Part shown: positions 49,318-57,271 of the stretch, one piece after another | How the letters are laid out: each line of letters begins with the position of its first letter | Position numbering within the stretch: position 1 is the stretch's first letter | Assembly: GCF_029625315.1 (NCBI RefSeq) | Contig: NZ_CP121110.1 | Span: 2,298,501-2,362,500 of the forward strand | Length of the DNA stretch: 64,000 nt | Source: Flavobacterium ginsengisoli | Lineage (GTDB): Bacteria; Bacteroidota; Bacteroidia; Flavobacteriales; Flavobacteriaceae | Reading direction: 5' to 3' | Program-made: the position numbers and the translations under genes | The notes under the pieces: generated by a model | Databases searched by the model: none | What the model saw: only the letters and a program-made list of their open reading frames with translations | Told to the model about the DNA's origin: nothing

Positions 49318-50769
49318 TTAAGTTCTTCGTTCTTTAAGTTCTGTTTCGATTTGCACTTCCATTTCTTTATTGATTTTATAGAAAAACAGCAATCCAGCTC
49401 CAATTAAAAAAGGGATTGCAGGGAAAATACTCACTAGTAATTTGATTCCGTTTATAGCTGTTTCTGATTGTTGAGAAGCATTTGGAACGTAATGGAAATA
49501 GCCTAAAAACAAGGTTGTTAAAGCGCCACCAACACTTAATCCTGTTTTCAATCCGACCATCATTGCAGAGAAAATAATGGCCGTTGCACGACGGTTATTC
49601 AGCCATTCTGAATAATCGGCAACATCGGCAATCATAGCCCAAAGAATTGGTATTGTGATTCCGTAGAAAAATCCGTGTAAGATTTGAGAAAAAAACATCA
49701 ATCCAATTGAAGCTGGCGGAAAGAAATAGAAAGCAATAATGAATAAAGTCGAAATGAATAAAAACACTCCAAAAACATTTCGTTTTCCATATTTGTCTGC
49801 CAAGTTCTTAGATAATGTAATACCGACAATCATAAAGATAATTCCTCCCGCATTGAATAAACCGAAGCCCGCAGAAACTGGATCATTACCAAAATGATTT
49901 AGCCCAATCGTAGTTAGAAAATCTAATATTGGCTGAATAAAAACGGCTAACTGTTCTTTGTTTACATAGTTTTCAAAATAATATACATAAGAACCGCCTT
50001 TCATCGCCAGGGTCACAAAAACCAAAGTCGTCAGGGTAAGCATAATTACCCAAGGTCTGTTTTTGATTAAATCGCTTAAATCTTCTTTAACGCTTGATTT
50101 TTGTTCTGGTTTCGGAATGATTCTTTCTTTCGTCGTTAAAAAAGTAATTAAAAGCATGATTGTTCCAATAATTGCCAAAGCAGTCATTACTTTCTCGATT
50201 CCAATTGCTTTATCACCATTTCCAGCACTTTTAATAATTCCAAGCATAAAAACCTGAACAAAAAACTGAGCAAACATAACCGCCACAAAACGGTACGAAG
50301 ACATACTGTTTCTTTCTTTCATATCGCCTGTAATGACACCGCTTAAGGCAGAATACGGCAAATTGTTTCCTGCATAAAAAAGCAACAATAAAGTATATGT
50401 TACAACGGCATAAATTACTTTTCCTTTATAAGAGAAATCGGGAGTTGAAAATGCTAATAAGGCCACTACTCCAAGCGGAATCGCTGTTATTAAAATCCAT
50501 GGTCTGAATTTTCCCCACTTGGTACTCGTTCTATCTGCTACAACTCCAATAATTGGGTTAAAAATAAAAGCGGCGATTAATCCAACGATCAGCATAATAA
50601 TGGAAGAATCAGTTGGCGACAAGCCGTAAATATCGGTGTAGAAATACGCCAGATAGGTCATCAAAGTTTGAAAAACGAGATTGGCGACAAGATCTCCTAA
50701 ACTGTATCCAATTTTTTCTTTGATGGATAGTTTTTGTGAAATTTTAGTCATTGGTGGGTTTGTGGTCAT
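49318..50769 (-). CDS. Glycoside:cation symporter (GPH family, XynT-like)
   Basis: A 483-residue inner-membrane transporter with about twelve membrane helices. It begins KIGYSLGDLVANLVFQTLMTYLAYFYTDIYGL and has the loop GVVADRTSTKWGKFRPW, a GPH-family signature, and ADVADYSEWLNNRRATAI in the second half. It imports xylosides or xylo-oligosaccharides with H+ or Na+. The start could be the ATG at 50751 (MTKISQKLSIKEK) rather than 50769. It heads an operon with GH43. Two operator palindromes lie within 230 bp upstream. Confidence 0.88.
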   Translation of the reverse strand: MTTNPPMTKISQKLSIKEKIGYSLGDLVANLVFQTLMTYLAYFYTDIYGLSPTDSSIIMLIVGLIAAFIFNPIIGVVADRTSTKWGKFRPWILITAIPLGVVALLAFSTPDFSYKGKVIYAVVTYTLLLLFYAGNNLPYSALSGVITGDMKERNSMSSYRFVAVMFAQFFVQVFMLGIIKSAGNGDKAIGIEKVMTALAIIGTIMLLITFLTTKERIIPKPEQKSSVKEDLSDLIKNRPWVIMLTLTTLVFVTLAMKGGSYVYYFENYVNKEQLAVFIQPILDFLTTIGLNHFGNDPVSAGFGLFNAGGIIFMIVGITLSKNLADKYGKRNVFGVFLFISTLFIIAFYFFPPASIGLMFFSQILHGFFYGITIPILWAMIADVADYSEWLNNRRATAIIFSAMMVGLKTGLSVGGALTTLFLGYFHYVPNASQQSETAINGIKLLVSIFPAIPFLIGAGLLFFYKINKEMEVQIETELKERRT

Positions 50770-50793
50770 TTTGTTGGTTAGTTAGTTTTTACT

Positions 50794-50882
50794 CCTGCAA
50801 GGTTTTCATAACCTTGTAGGTTTCCTATTGATTAAAACTGCTCTTCAATTTTATGCCTACAAGGTTATGAAAACCTTGCAGG
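50794..50882. repeat. Inverted repeat with 27-bp arms upstream of the symporter gene
   Basis: A 27-bp arm at 50794-50820 (starting CCTGCAAGGTTTTCATAACC) is perfectly inverted at 50856-50882 around a 35-bp centre. Each arm is itself partly palindromic (AAGGTT and AACCTT). It lies in the leader between the probable promoter and the symporter gene. Confidence 0.85.
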
Positions 50883-50902
50883 AATGCAAATTACAATTAA
50901 AA

Positions 50903-50990
50903 CAATCGGTTGTGTAAAATTAGACAAAAAAACATATTATGCAAATTTACTTCACTTTATTTAAGTTATTTTTCAAACCACAACCGATTG
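50903..50990. promoter_or_regulatory. Two operator palindromes flanking a probable symporter promoter
   Basis: CAATCGGTTG at 50903-50912 and CAACCGATTG at 50981-50990. Between them, on the minus strand, TAAATTTG (50949-50942) matches the -7 consensus; the best TTTG upstream is 24 bp away, longer than usual. One operator would lie upstream of the promoter and the other just past the start of transcription. Confidence 0.55.
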
Positions 50991-51026
50991 TCGGGTAATT
51001 CATCAATCCTTACGCCATTTTATTAT

Positions 51027-52136
51027 TTATTCTTTGGTCTCTTTAAGATTTAAAATACTATCGTAAGCTTTTTTATGTCTTAAAGTTGCATCAAATGGTA
51101 ACGGATAATTTGTTCTTCCTTTTATCGGCCAATCATTTAACCAAGATTGTCCATCATGAACGCCCCAAAAAGTAACTCTACTGATTTTATCTTTGTGTTT
51201 CAAAAATAATTTAAAAATCGAAGCGTAACGTTCTGCAAGCTTGTTTTGAATAGAATCTGGCAATGCTTTAGGGTACGGATTCATTTTCGCGCTTCCTTCA
51301 AAATTTTGACTAATTTCTGCCCCTTTTAAATCCCACGGGTTTGGTAATACTGTAATATCTAATTCTGTAAACGCTACTTTAACTCCTAAAGCCGAATACT
51401 CTAAAATACTTTTCTCAATTTCTTCTATTGACGGGCTTCCTAACCTCCAATGTCCTTGAATTCCAACGCCATCTACTTTTCCTCCTTCTGCTTTTATTTT
51501 TTTGATTAAGGCAATCGCTCCTGCCCTTTTTGCTGGTTCTTCAATATTATAATCGTTATAATACAATTCTGCTTTAGGATCTGCTTTTGTCGCTAATTTG
51601 AATGCATCAACAAGATATTTCTCTCCGAGTGTTTTCAAAAAAACAGATTGTCTCAAAGTTCCGTCCTCATTTAAAGCTTCGTTTACAACATCCCAAGAAT
51701 TGATTTTTCCTTTGTATTTGGAAACAATCGTATTGATATGATCTTGCATAAAAGCTTTCATTTCTGTGCTGTCTGCGATTTTCTCCATCCAAGGTGCCAA
51801 TTGGCTGTGCCAAATCAAAGTATGTCCGTGAATAAACATTTTATTCTTTTCTCCATACGCGACAAATTTATCTGCTAAAGTAAAATCATATTTGTCTTTT
51901 TGCGGATGTACATACATAGATTTCATAATATTCTCAGCCGTAATTGCATTAAATTCTTTTCGAATAAGAGAATCTTCTTTAGCATTTTTGACTTCGATTT
52001 GATCCGCACTTAAAGCGGTTCCAATATAAAAATCGCTTTTATAAGCATCTTTTAATGAAGGCGTTTCTTTTTGCGAAGTGCAGCTCATAGCCAACAAAGT
52101 CGTGACGGCAAATAAATAAGGTTTAATAAATTTCAT
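51027..52136 (-). CDS. GH10 endo-1,4-beta-xylanase lipoprotein
   Basis: A 369-residue single-domain xylanase. The signal peptide ends at a lipid-modified cysteine (FAVTTLLAMSCTSQKE). The GH10 barrel is uninterrupted: FNAITAENIMKSMYVHP, then HGHTLIWHSQLAPW, acid/base in NSWDVVNEALNEDGTLR, and nucleophile in VAFTELDITVLP. There is no binding module, in contrast to the other GH10 in this locus, so it may work on shorter xylan pieces in the periplasm. It follows GH115 by 64 bp in the same direction. Confidence 0.93.
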   Translation of the reverse strand: MKFIKPYLFAVTTLLAMSCTSQKETPSLKDAYKSDFYIGTALSADQIEVKNAKEDSLIRKEFNAITAENIMKSMYVHPQKDKYDFTLADKFVAYGEKNKMFIHGHTLIWHSQLAPWMEKIADSTEMKAFMQDHINTIVSKYKGKINSWDVVNEALNEDGTLRQSVFLKTLGEKYLVDAFKLATKADPKAELYYNDYNIEEPAKRAGAIALIKKIKAEGGKVDGVGIQGHWRLGSPSIEEIEKSILEYSALGVKVAFTELDITVLPNPWDLKGAEISQNFEGSAKMNPYPKALPDSIQNKLAERYASIFKLFLKHKDKISRVTFWGVHDGQSWLNDWPIKGRTNYPLPFDATLRHKKAYDSILNLKETKE

Positions 52137-52200
52137 ATCTTTTGGTTTAATAGTTAATAGCTTTTATTCGTTTAGTTTTGTCCATTCCTGAACAGAAGAA

Positions 52201-54801
52201 TCATTCCTTTCTAAAACTCTCTGGCGGCCCCAAATACGACTCCAAAACTTTTCCTTCTTCCGTTTCAATTACAATTTTTTGAAGCACTAAAGCAGAATCA
52301 ATCGCATAAATTTTCAAAACATGATTTCCTGCATTTTCTATTTGATGAGTTGAGGTTATAATTTTAATATTGTTTGCCACCGATTCTGCCCAATTTTTCT
52401 CCGAAGAATCTTCGTTGAGGTTCATAATTTGAGGTTTTTCTGAATCGAAAGCAATTCCGTATTTTAATCCGTCCCCTATTTTAAAATTGATTGTCGGCGA
52501 AAAATATGCTTTTACCTTTACTTTTCCTTTACTGAAAAAACAAACATCATATTCTAATCTTGGCGATTGTTCTGAAATTTCAAACGGTTGAATATTTGAA
52601 GGCTTTATAGTTATTCCAGAATCTGTTTTACCCAAATTTGGAATTAAAGTCCATTTTACTAAATCTGAATTTATAGCTTTAGAATAATTTTTACTTTCTA
52701 TTGAAATGTAACCGTCATTCTCTATAAAACCATGAGCATTTTCTAAATTTTTAGTAATCGATGTTTCAACCTTTGGAGAATTCTCAGTCGAAATTTTTGC
52801 TTGAGCTTTGATTGAAATTTCAACTGTTTTTGTTTTCGGAATCACATTTTTTTCTGGCTGTTGCCAATTATCGTAACCAATATGCGTTTGTGCCATCATG
52901 TGATTCCATTTGCCATTTGCCAATTTCGTATGATAATAATTGGTAAGCTCACTATCTTTTTCAAATAACTCTTTTACTTTTTCAGCATACGCATTTGCAA
53001 CGGCATTACCTTGTGCTGCATACAACTGATTTTTGGCTGTTGCAACATACATTTCATTTAAATTGGAACTAGCCAAAACTGGAAACAAAACCAATTGGTA
53101 AAAAGCATCTTTATATTCTGGTTGTAATTTTTCGTTAATAGAATTGGCTTTTTCTACCAACTTTTGATAATCAGCAACAACTCGATCAGCTTCGTTATAA
53201 TTGGTTACGCTGTATGTTTTAGCATCTAATAATTCCGGTTTTCTTCGCGCGTTGTATTTGGTATATAATTTTAAAATAGTGGCAATTTCTTCTGTAAACT
53301 GATTTCCGAAATTTTCTTTTGCCCAATTCACATAATAATCTTCTAGATTCTCCGCATTAAACTTTTCAGGATTCCAAGCCATATCCAAGAAAAAGGCAAT
53401 CGGAAATTCCATTGGTTTGATATCGCCTACATTTACAATCCAGATTTTATCAACTCCATATTGATATGCTAAATCCATTTGTTCCCAAGTACGCTCAATT
53501 TGGTTCGTATTGATCCATTTATAATTTCTCGGTCCTCCAACATAATCGTAATGATAGTAAATTCCGTAACCGCCTTTTCTTGGTTTTGAATCAAGCTCTG
53601 GAAGTTTTCGAATATTCCCCCAATTATCATCACACAATAATAGTGTTACATCATCTGGAACAGTCATTCCTTTGTCGTAATAATCTTGAACTTCTTTGTA
53701 AAGCGCCCACATTTGAGGCGTTTCTTCAATCGGTTTTTTAGTTACTTCTTGAATGATATTTCGTTGGGTTTTGACAATATTTTCTAATAAATCAATTGCA
53801 GTTCCTTCCGTCATAGGTTCGTCACCGTCACCACGCATTCCGATTGTAACAATTGTTTCTTTATTTCCCATTCGTTTAATTCCGTCTTTCCAGAAATTAA
53901 TCAAGGCTTCCGAATTGGTATTAAAATCCCATTTCCCATTTGATTTTCCCCATTCCGCGTGTGCTCTTGTTAATGGTTCATGATGCGAAGTTCCCATCAC
54001 AATCCCGTATTCATCGGCCAAAACAGCATTCTGCGGATCTTCAACATAAAACATTCTGCCCCACATTGCTGGCCACAAATAATTGCCTTTCATTCTCAAA
54101 ATCAATTCAAAAACCGTATCATAGAATTTTGAATTGAATCCGCCATATTTCTCAAAAGCCCATCCTGTTAAAGCTGGAGCTTCATCGTTTATAAAAATTC
54201 CACGATATTTTACTTTTGGTTCTCCCTGCGTGTGAACTCCAGGCAAAACATGTAATTCTGATTGTTTTTTCACTGGGACATCTGCCCAAAAATACCAAGG
54301 CGAAATTCCAATTTGATTCGATAAATCGTAAATTCCGTAAATCGTTCCTCTTTTATCTGAACCTGCGATTACAAGCGCTTTTTTAATTCCTTTAAACGGA
54401 TTTTCAACAATCTGTGTTGTAAATTTTTCCCATTTTCCCTGAAGCGCACTTCTGTCGATTTTTCCTTTTTGGACTAATTGATCAATGATTTTACTTTTTC
54501 CTAATGTTCCAATTATGACAACAAAATCTTCTCCTTCAGAAATTTTTTTAATTCTTTTTGGATGTAAATCTGAAACTTTAAAAAGATCGTTTTCTAAATG
54601 TCCAACCACTTTTAAAACTCCTGCATAATCTTTATCATCAACTAAAATCGAAGCCGTTTTTCCTTTACTTACTAAAGGAAAGTTTCCAGCAGAAGCCTGA
54701 TTTACTACATATTTATCTGGATTTATAGCGTACGAATTTGTACTTAATCCGATTAGGAGAAGTAATAGAATTAGACATGAAGTTTTAATTTTTAAACACA
54801 T
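52201..54801 (-). CDS. GH115 alpha-glucuronidase
   Basis: The start is placed at the ATG at 54801, which gives a signal peptide (CLILLLLLIGLSTNSYA); the frame is open to 54918 but the extra residues are not signal-like. The mature enzyme (866 residues with signal) has an N-terminal domain, a TIM barrel (VKYRGIFINDEAPALTGWAFEKYGGF; GNYLWPAMWGRMFYVEDPQNAVLADEYGIVMGTSHHEP; VTIGMRGDGDEPMTEGTA; LLLCDDNWGNIRKLP) and C-terminal beta domains. GH115 enzymes remove 4-O-methylglucuronic acid from internal positions of glucuronoxylan. It pairs with the GH10 gene downstream and GH67 upstream, covering internal and terminal side chains. Confidence 0.92.
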   Translation of the reverse strand: MCLKIKTSCLILLLLLIGLSTNSYAINPDKYVVNQASAGNFPLVSKGKTASILVDDKDYAGVLKVVGHLENDLFKVSDLHPKRIKKISEGEDFVVIIGTLGKSKIIDQLVQKGKIDRSALQGKWEKFTTQIVENPFKGIKKALVIAGSDKRGTIYGIYDLSNQIGISPWYFWADVPVKKQSELHVLPGVHTQGEPKVKYRGIFINDEAPALTGWAFEKYGGFNSKFYDTVFELILRMKGNYLWPAMWGRMFYVEDPQNAVLADEYGIVMGTSHHEPLTRAHAEWGKSNGKWDFNTNSEALINFWKDGIKRMGNKETIVTIGMRGDGDEPMTEGTAIDLLENIVKTQRNIIQEVTKKPIEETPQMWALYKEVQDYYDKGMTVPDDVTLLLCDDNWGNIRKLPELDSKPRKGGYGIYYHYDYVGGPRNYKWINTNQIERTWEQMDLAYQYGVDKIWIVNVGDIKPMEFPIAFFLDMAWNPEKFNAENLEDYYVNWAKENFGNQFTEEIATILKLYTKYNARRKPELLDAKTYSVTNYNEADRVVADYQKLVEKANSINEKLQPEYKDAFYQLVLFPVLASSNLNEMYVATAKNQLYAAQGNAVANAYAEKVKELFEKDSELTNYYHTKLANGKWNHMMAQTHIGYDNWQQPEKNVIPKTKTVEISIKAQAKISTENSPKVETSITKNLENAHGFIENDGYISIESKNYSKAINSDLVKWTLIPNLGKTDSGITIKPSNIQPFEISEQSPRLEYDVCFFSKGKVKVKAYFSPTINFKIGDGLKYGIAFDSEKPQIMNLNEDSSEKNWAESVANNIKIITSTHQIENAGNHVLKIYAIDSALVLQKIVIETEEGKVLESYLGPPESFRKE

Positions 54802-54914
54802 AGAATCATAGATTTTCTTTGTCTGCAAAAGGTATTTTATTTGTTTAAACAAACATAGTTTCTGCTGTTTTAAATCCGACAGGTTTAAATTCATTACAAT
54901 TAGCACCAGTTTTG

Positions 54915-55012
54915 TCATTTCGACGTAAGGAGAAATCTTCGCAAGAAACTCTACAAAGATTGGGTTTACGTTTCGGAGCTACTAACGAAGATTTCTCCTT
55001 ACGTCGAAATGA
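54915..55012. repeat. Inverted-repeat element with 27-bp arms
   Basis: The arm at 54915-54941 (starting TCATTTCGACGTAAGGAGAA) is exactly inverted at 54986-55012, enclosing 44 bp with GCAAGAAACTCTACAAAGAT. It belongs to the same family as 43383-43511. It lies between uxuA and GH115 within the same-direction gene series. Confidence 0.88.
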
Positions 55013-55078
55013 AAAAACAGTACGTTTATAATCTTAAACCTAACCTGTTAAAAAAAATGTTAGGATACTTAACTTTAT

Positions 55079-56252
55079 TTATAGACCCAATTTATAACCA
55101 ATTCCCATTTCCAAACCTCTCAATTCAGCAAGACCTTTTAATCTTCCTGTTAAAGAATAACCTGGATAAGTTTCTGTTGCTTCATCAACTCGATGAAGAA
55201 AACCATGATCGGGACGCATTGGAAAACTTATTTTGGTTTTGTTCATCAACAACAATAATTTCTCCACAATTATTTCCATTTTAACATCGCCGTTTAAATG
55301 TTCTGATTCCCTGAAAATAGTTTCGCTTTCGCGGATAGTATTTCTTAGATGTAAAAAGTGAATTCGCTCTCCAAAATCGTCAATTATTTTTTCAAGATTA
55401 TTTTTTGGATCTGCACTTAATGAGCCTGTACAATAACACAATCCGTTTGCTGTTGAAGGAACGGCGTTGAAAATAGCTTTCAAATCGGTTTCTGTTGAAA
55501 CAATTCTTGGAAGTCCTAAAACCGAAAACGGTGGATCATCTGGATGAATCGCTAATTTTTGTCCGTTTTGTTCTGCGATTGGCGTTACTTCAGATAGAAA
55601 GTAAATCAGGTTTTCTCTTAGTTTTTCGTTATTAATAGCGAGCATAATTATCTAAAAGCGATAAAATCTGTTCTGCCGTAAAATTGATTTTGCTTCCTGG
55701 CAATCCCAGTAAAACATTTTTAAACAGTAAAGCTTTTTCATCTTCAGATAATTGATTACCAAATTTTAAAGCTTTTTCTTTTTCAGTATCAGAATAATCA
55801 TTTTCAGAATTCGGTCTTTTCAAAAGAAACACATCAAAATAAGTAAATGCATCCTGATTGTATAGTAAAGCTTTGCTTCCATCTTCATTTATAAAATTAT
55901 GATTGGTTCTTACCCAATCCAGAATTGGCATAAAATTGTAGGTTATAATTTTGATGCCGCAATCTGCCAGATTCTTTAAACTGATTTTATAATTTTCAAT
56001 GTATTGCAAATAATTTCCAGAAGCGCGTTTGATTTCTTCATGAACCGGAAGACTTTCAACCACAGTCCATTCCAAACCATAATTGCGAATGATTTCCTGT
56101 CTTTCTTTTATTGCTTCAATCGTCCAAATATCTCCAACCGGAATTTGATGCAATGCGGTTACAATTCCCGTTGCTCCAGCTTGTCGAATATCGATCAACT
56201 TGACGCTATCACTTGGACCGAACCATCTCATGGTTTGTTGCATTTTTATCAT
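55079..56252 (-). pseudogene. uxuA: Mannonate dehydratase UxuA, frameshifted at 55640
   Basis: Dehydrates D-mannonate to 2-keto-3-deoxygluconate in glucuronate breakdown. Removing one inserted G at 55640 (AGCGAGC to AGCAGC) joins LLDNYA to AINNEKLRENL and gives 390 residues, the usual length. Family blocks: MRWFGPSDSVKLIDIRQAGA at the start, KLAIHPDDPPFSVLGLPRI in the middle and SFPMRPDHGFLHRVDE near the end, which supply metal ligands and active-site residues. It lies between a short-chain oxidoreductase and GH115, matching the release of methylglucuronate by the neighbouring enzymes. The start at 56252 or the ATG three codons later are both possible. Confidence 0.93.
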
Positions 56253-56268
56253 ACTTCTCTTTTTTTAT

Positions 56269-56350
56269 GCCACGAAGGTGCTAAGTCACAAAGTTTTATT
56301 TAAAAAAACTTAAAGGCAAAATACTTTGCGGCTTCGCGCCTTTGCGAGCT
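56269..56350. repeat. Imperfect inverted repeat between SDR gene and uxuA
   Basis: GCCACGAAGGTGCTAAG at the left and CTTTGCGGCTTCGCGCCTTTGCG at the right, as two short halves, are complementary with several mismatches. Such GCCACGAAGG/CGCCTTTGCG elements resemble dispersed intergenic repeats. There is no coding content. Confidence 0.55.
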
Positions 56351-56363
56351 ATTTCATCTAGAC

Positions 56364-57103
56364 TTAAAATCCTATACTATTTCCGCCATCAACAGGCAAA
56401 ACTGTACCAGTAGTATATTTTGATTCGCTTAAAGCGAAATAATATACCGCATCTGCAATGTCTGAAGGTTCTCCTAAAAAGCCCATTGGAGTTCTTCCTA
56501 ATACTTTATTTTTTCTTTCTGGATCATTATCCAAAGCAGCAGACGAGACATTTTGGTTTTAATAAATCCAGGAGCAACACAATTTACACGTATTCCTGCC
56601 GGCGCTAATTCAGTTGCCATTGCACGTGTCATCGATTCAATTGCGCCTTTACTTGCCGAATAAGCAATTACTTTTGGGATCCCGTATTGAGATGCCATCG
56701 AACTAATGTTGATGATACTGCCGCTTCTGTTAGATTTCATATTTTTTATGACTTCGCGACTTACCGCAAAAACACTCAACAAATTGGTATGAATTATCGA
56801 AAGAAAATCTTCATCAGTTACCTCTGGAATTTCTTTTTTCATGTTGATTCCAGCATTATTTACCAAAATATCAATTGAATTTTCTTTTGTGATGCTTTCA
56901 ATCATCGCAGGAATTCCAGCTAGATTATTTAAGTCAAAAATTATTGGAATAGCATTTTCTCCAATTTCCTTACAAGCATCTTCTGTTTTTTCTTTTGATC
57001 TTCCAATTATGTAAGTTTTTATTCCGTTATCACATAATTTCTTTGCTGTCGCAAAACCTAAACCTGAATTTCCTCCAGTTACAATTGCTGTTTTCTTACT
57101 CAT
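56364..57103 (-). pseudogene. SDR-family oxidoreductase, probable fructuronate reductase, frameshifted near 56543
   Basis: Restored length is about 245 residues. The Rossmann motif is AIVTGGNSGLGFATAKKL, followed by NNAG (ILVNNAGINMKK) and the catalytic YSASK (VIAYSASKGAIESM). The frame breaks after FIKTKMS; the true continuation ALDNDPERKNKVLGRTPMGFLGEPSDI and the usual SDR ending YTTGTVLPVDGGNSIGF lie in another frame, stopping at 56366. The net excess is two bases (or one missing), around AGACGAGAC on the + strand; the exact repair is ambiguous. Between GH67 and uxuA it probably reduces fructuronate to mannonate in place of a classical UxuB. Specificity is inferred from position. Confidence 0.8.
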
Positions 57104-57132
57104 AATTTTCTATAAAATATATTTTTTGTATA

Positions 57133-57250
57133 CAGATGAAACGGATTCGTTATCGCGAAATCGCTGATTTACGCGGATTTTTTTTCTCAATTTCATTAAA
57201 AAAATCCGCCTTTTTTCCGTGTCTTTGCGATAGCAAATCCGTTTTATCTG
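57133..57250. repeat. Nested inverted repeat between GH67 and SDR genes
   Basis: Outer arms CAGATGAAACGGATT and AATCCGTTTTATCTG, inner arms GCGGATTTTTTT and AAAAAAATCCGC. It fills most of the 168-bp gap and would form a long stem in the RNA, perhaps limiting read-through or protecting the upstream message. Confidence 0.7.
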
Positions 57251-57271
57251 CGTTACAATTACTCAAATTTA

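Noticed and set aside
15854..56545. Programmed ribosomal frameshifting at the CRAG sites
   Set aside because: The sites lack slippery heptamers and downstream structures, occur at unrelated positions in unrelated proteins, and need the base removed rather than slipped; an error or mutation explains them more simply.
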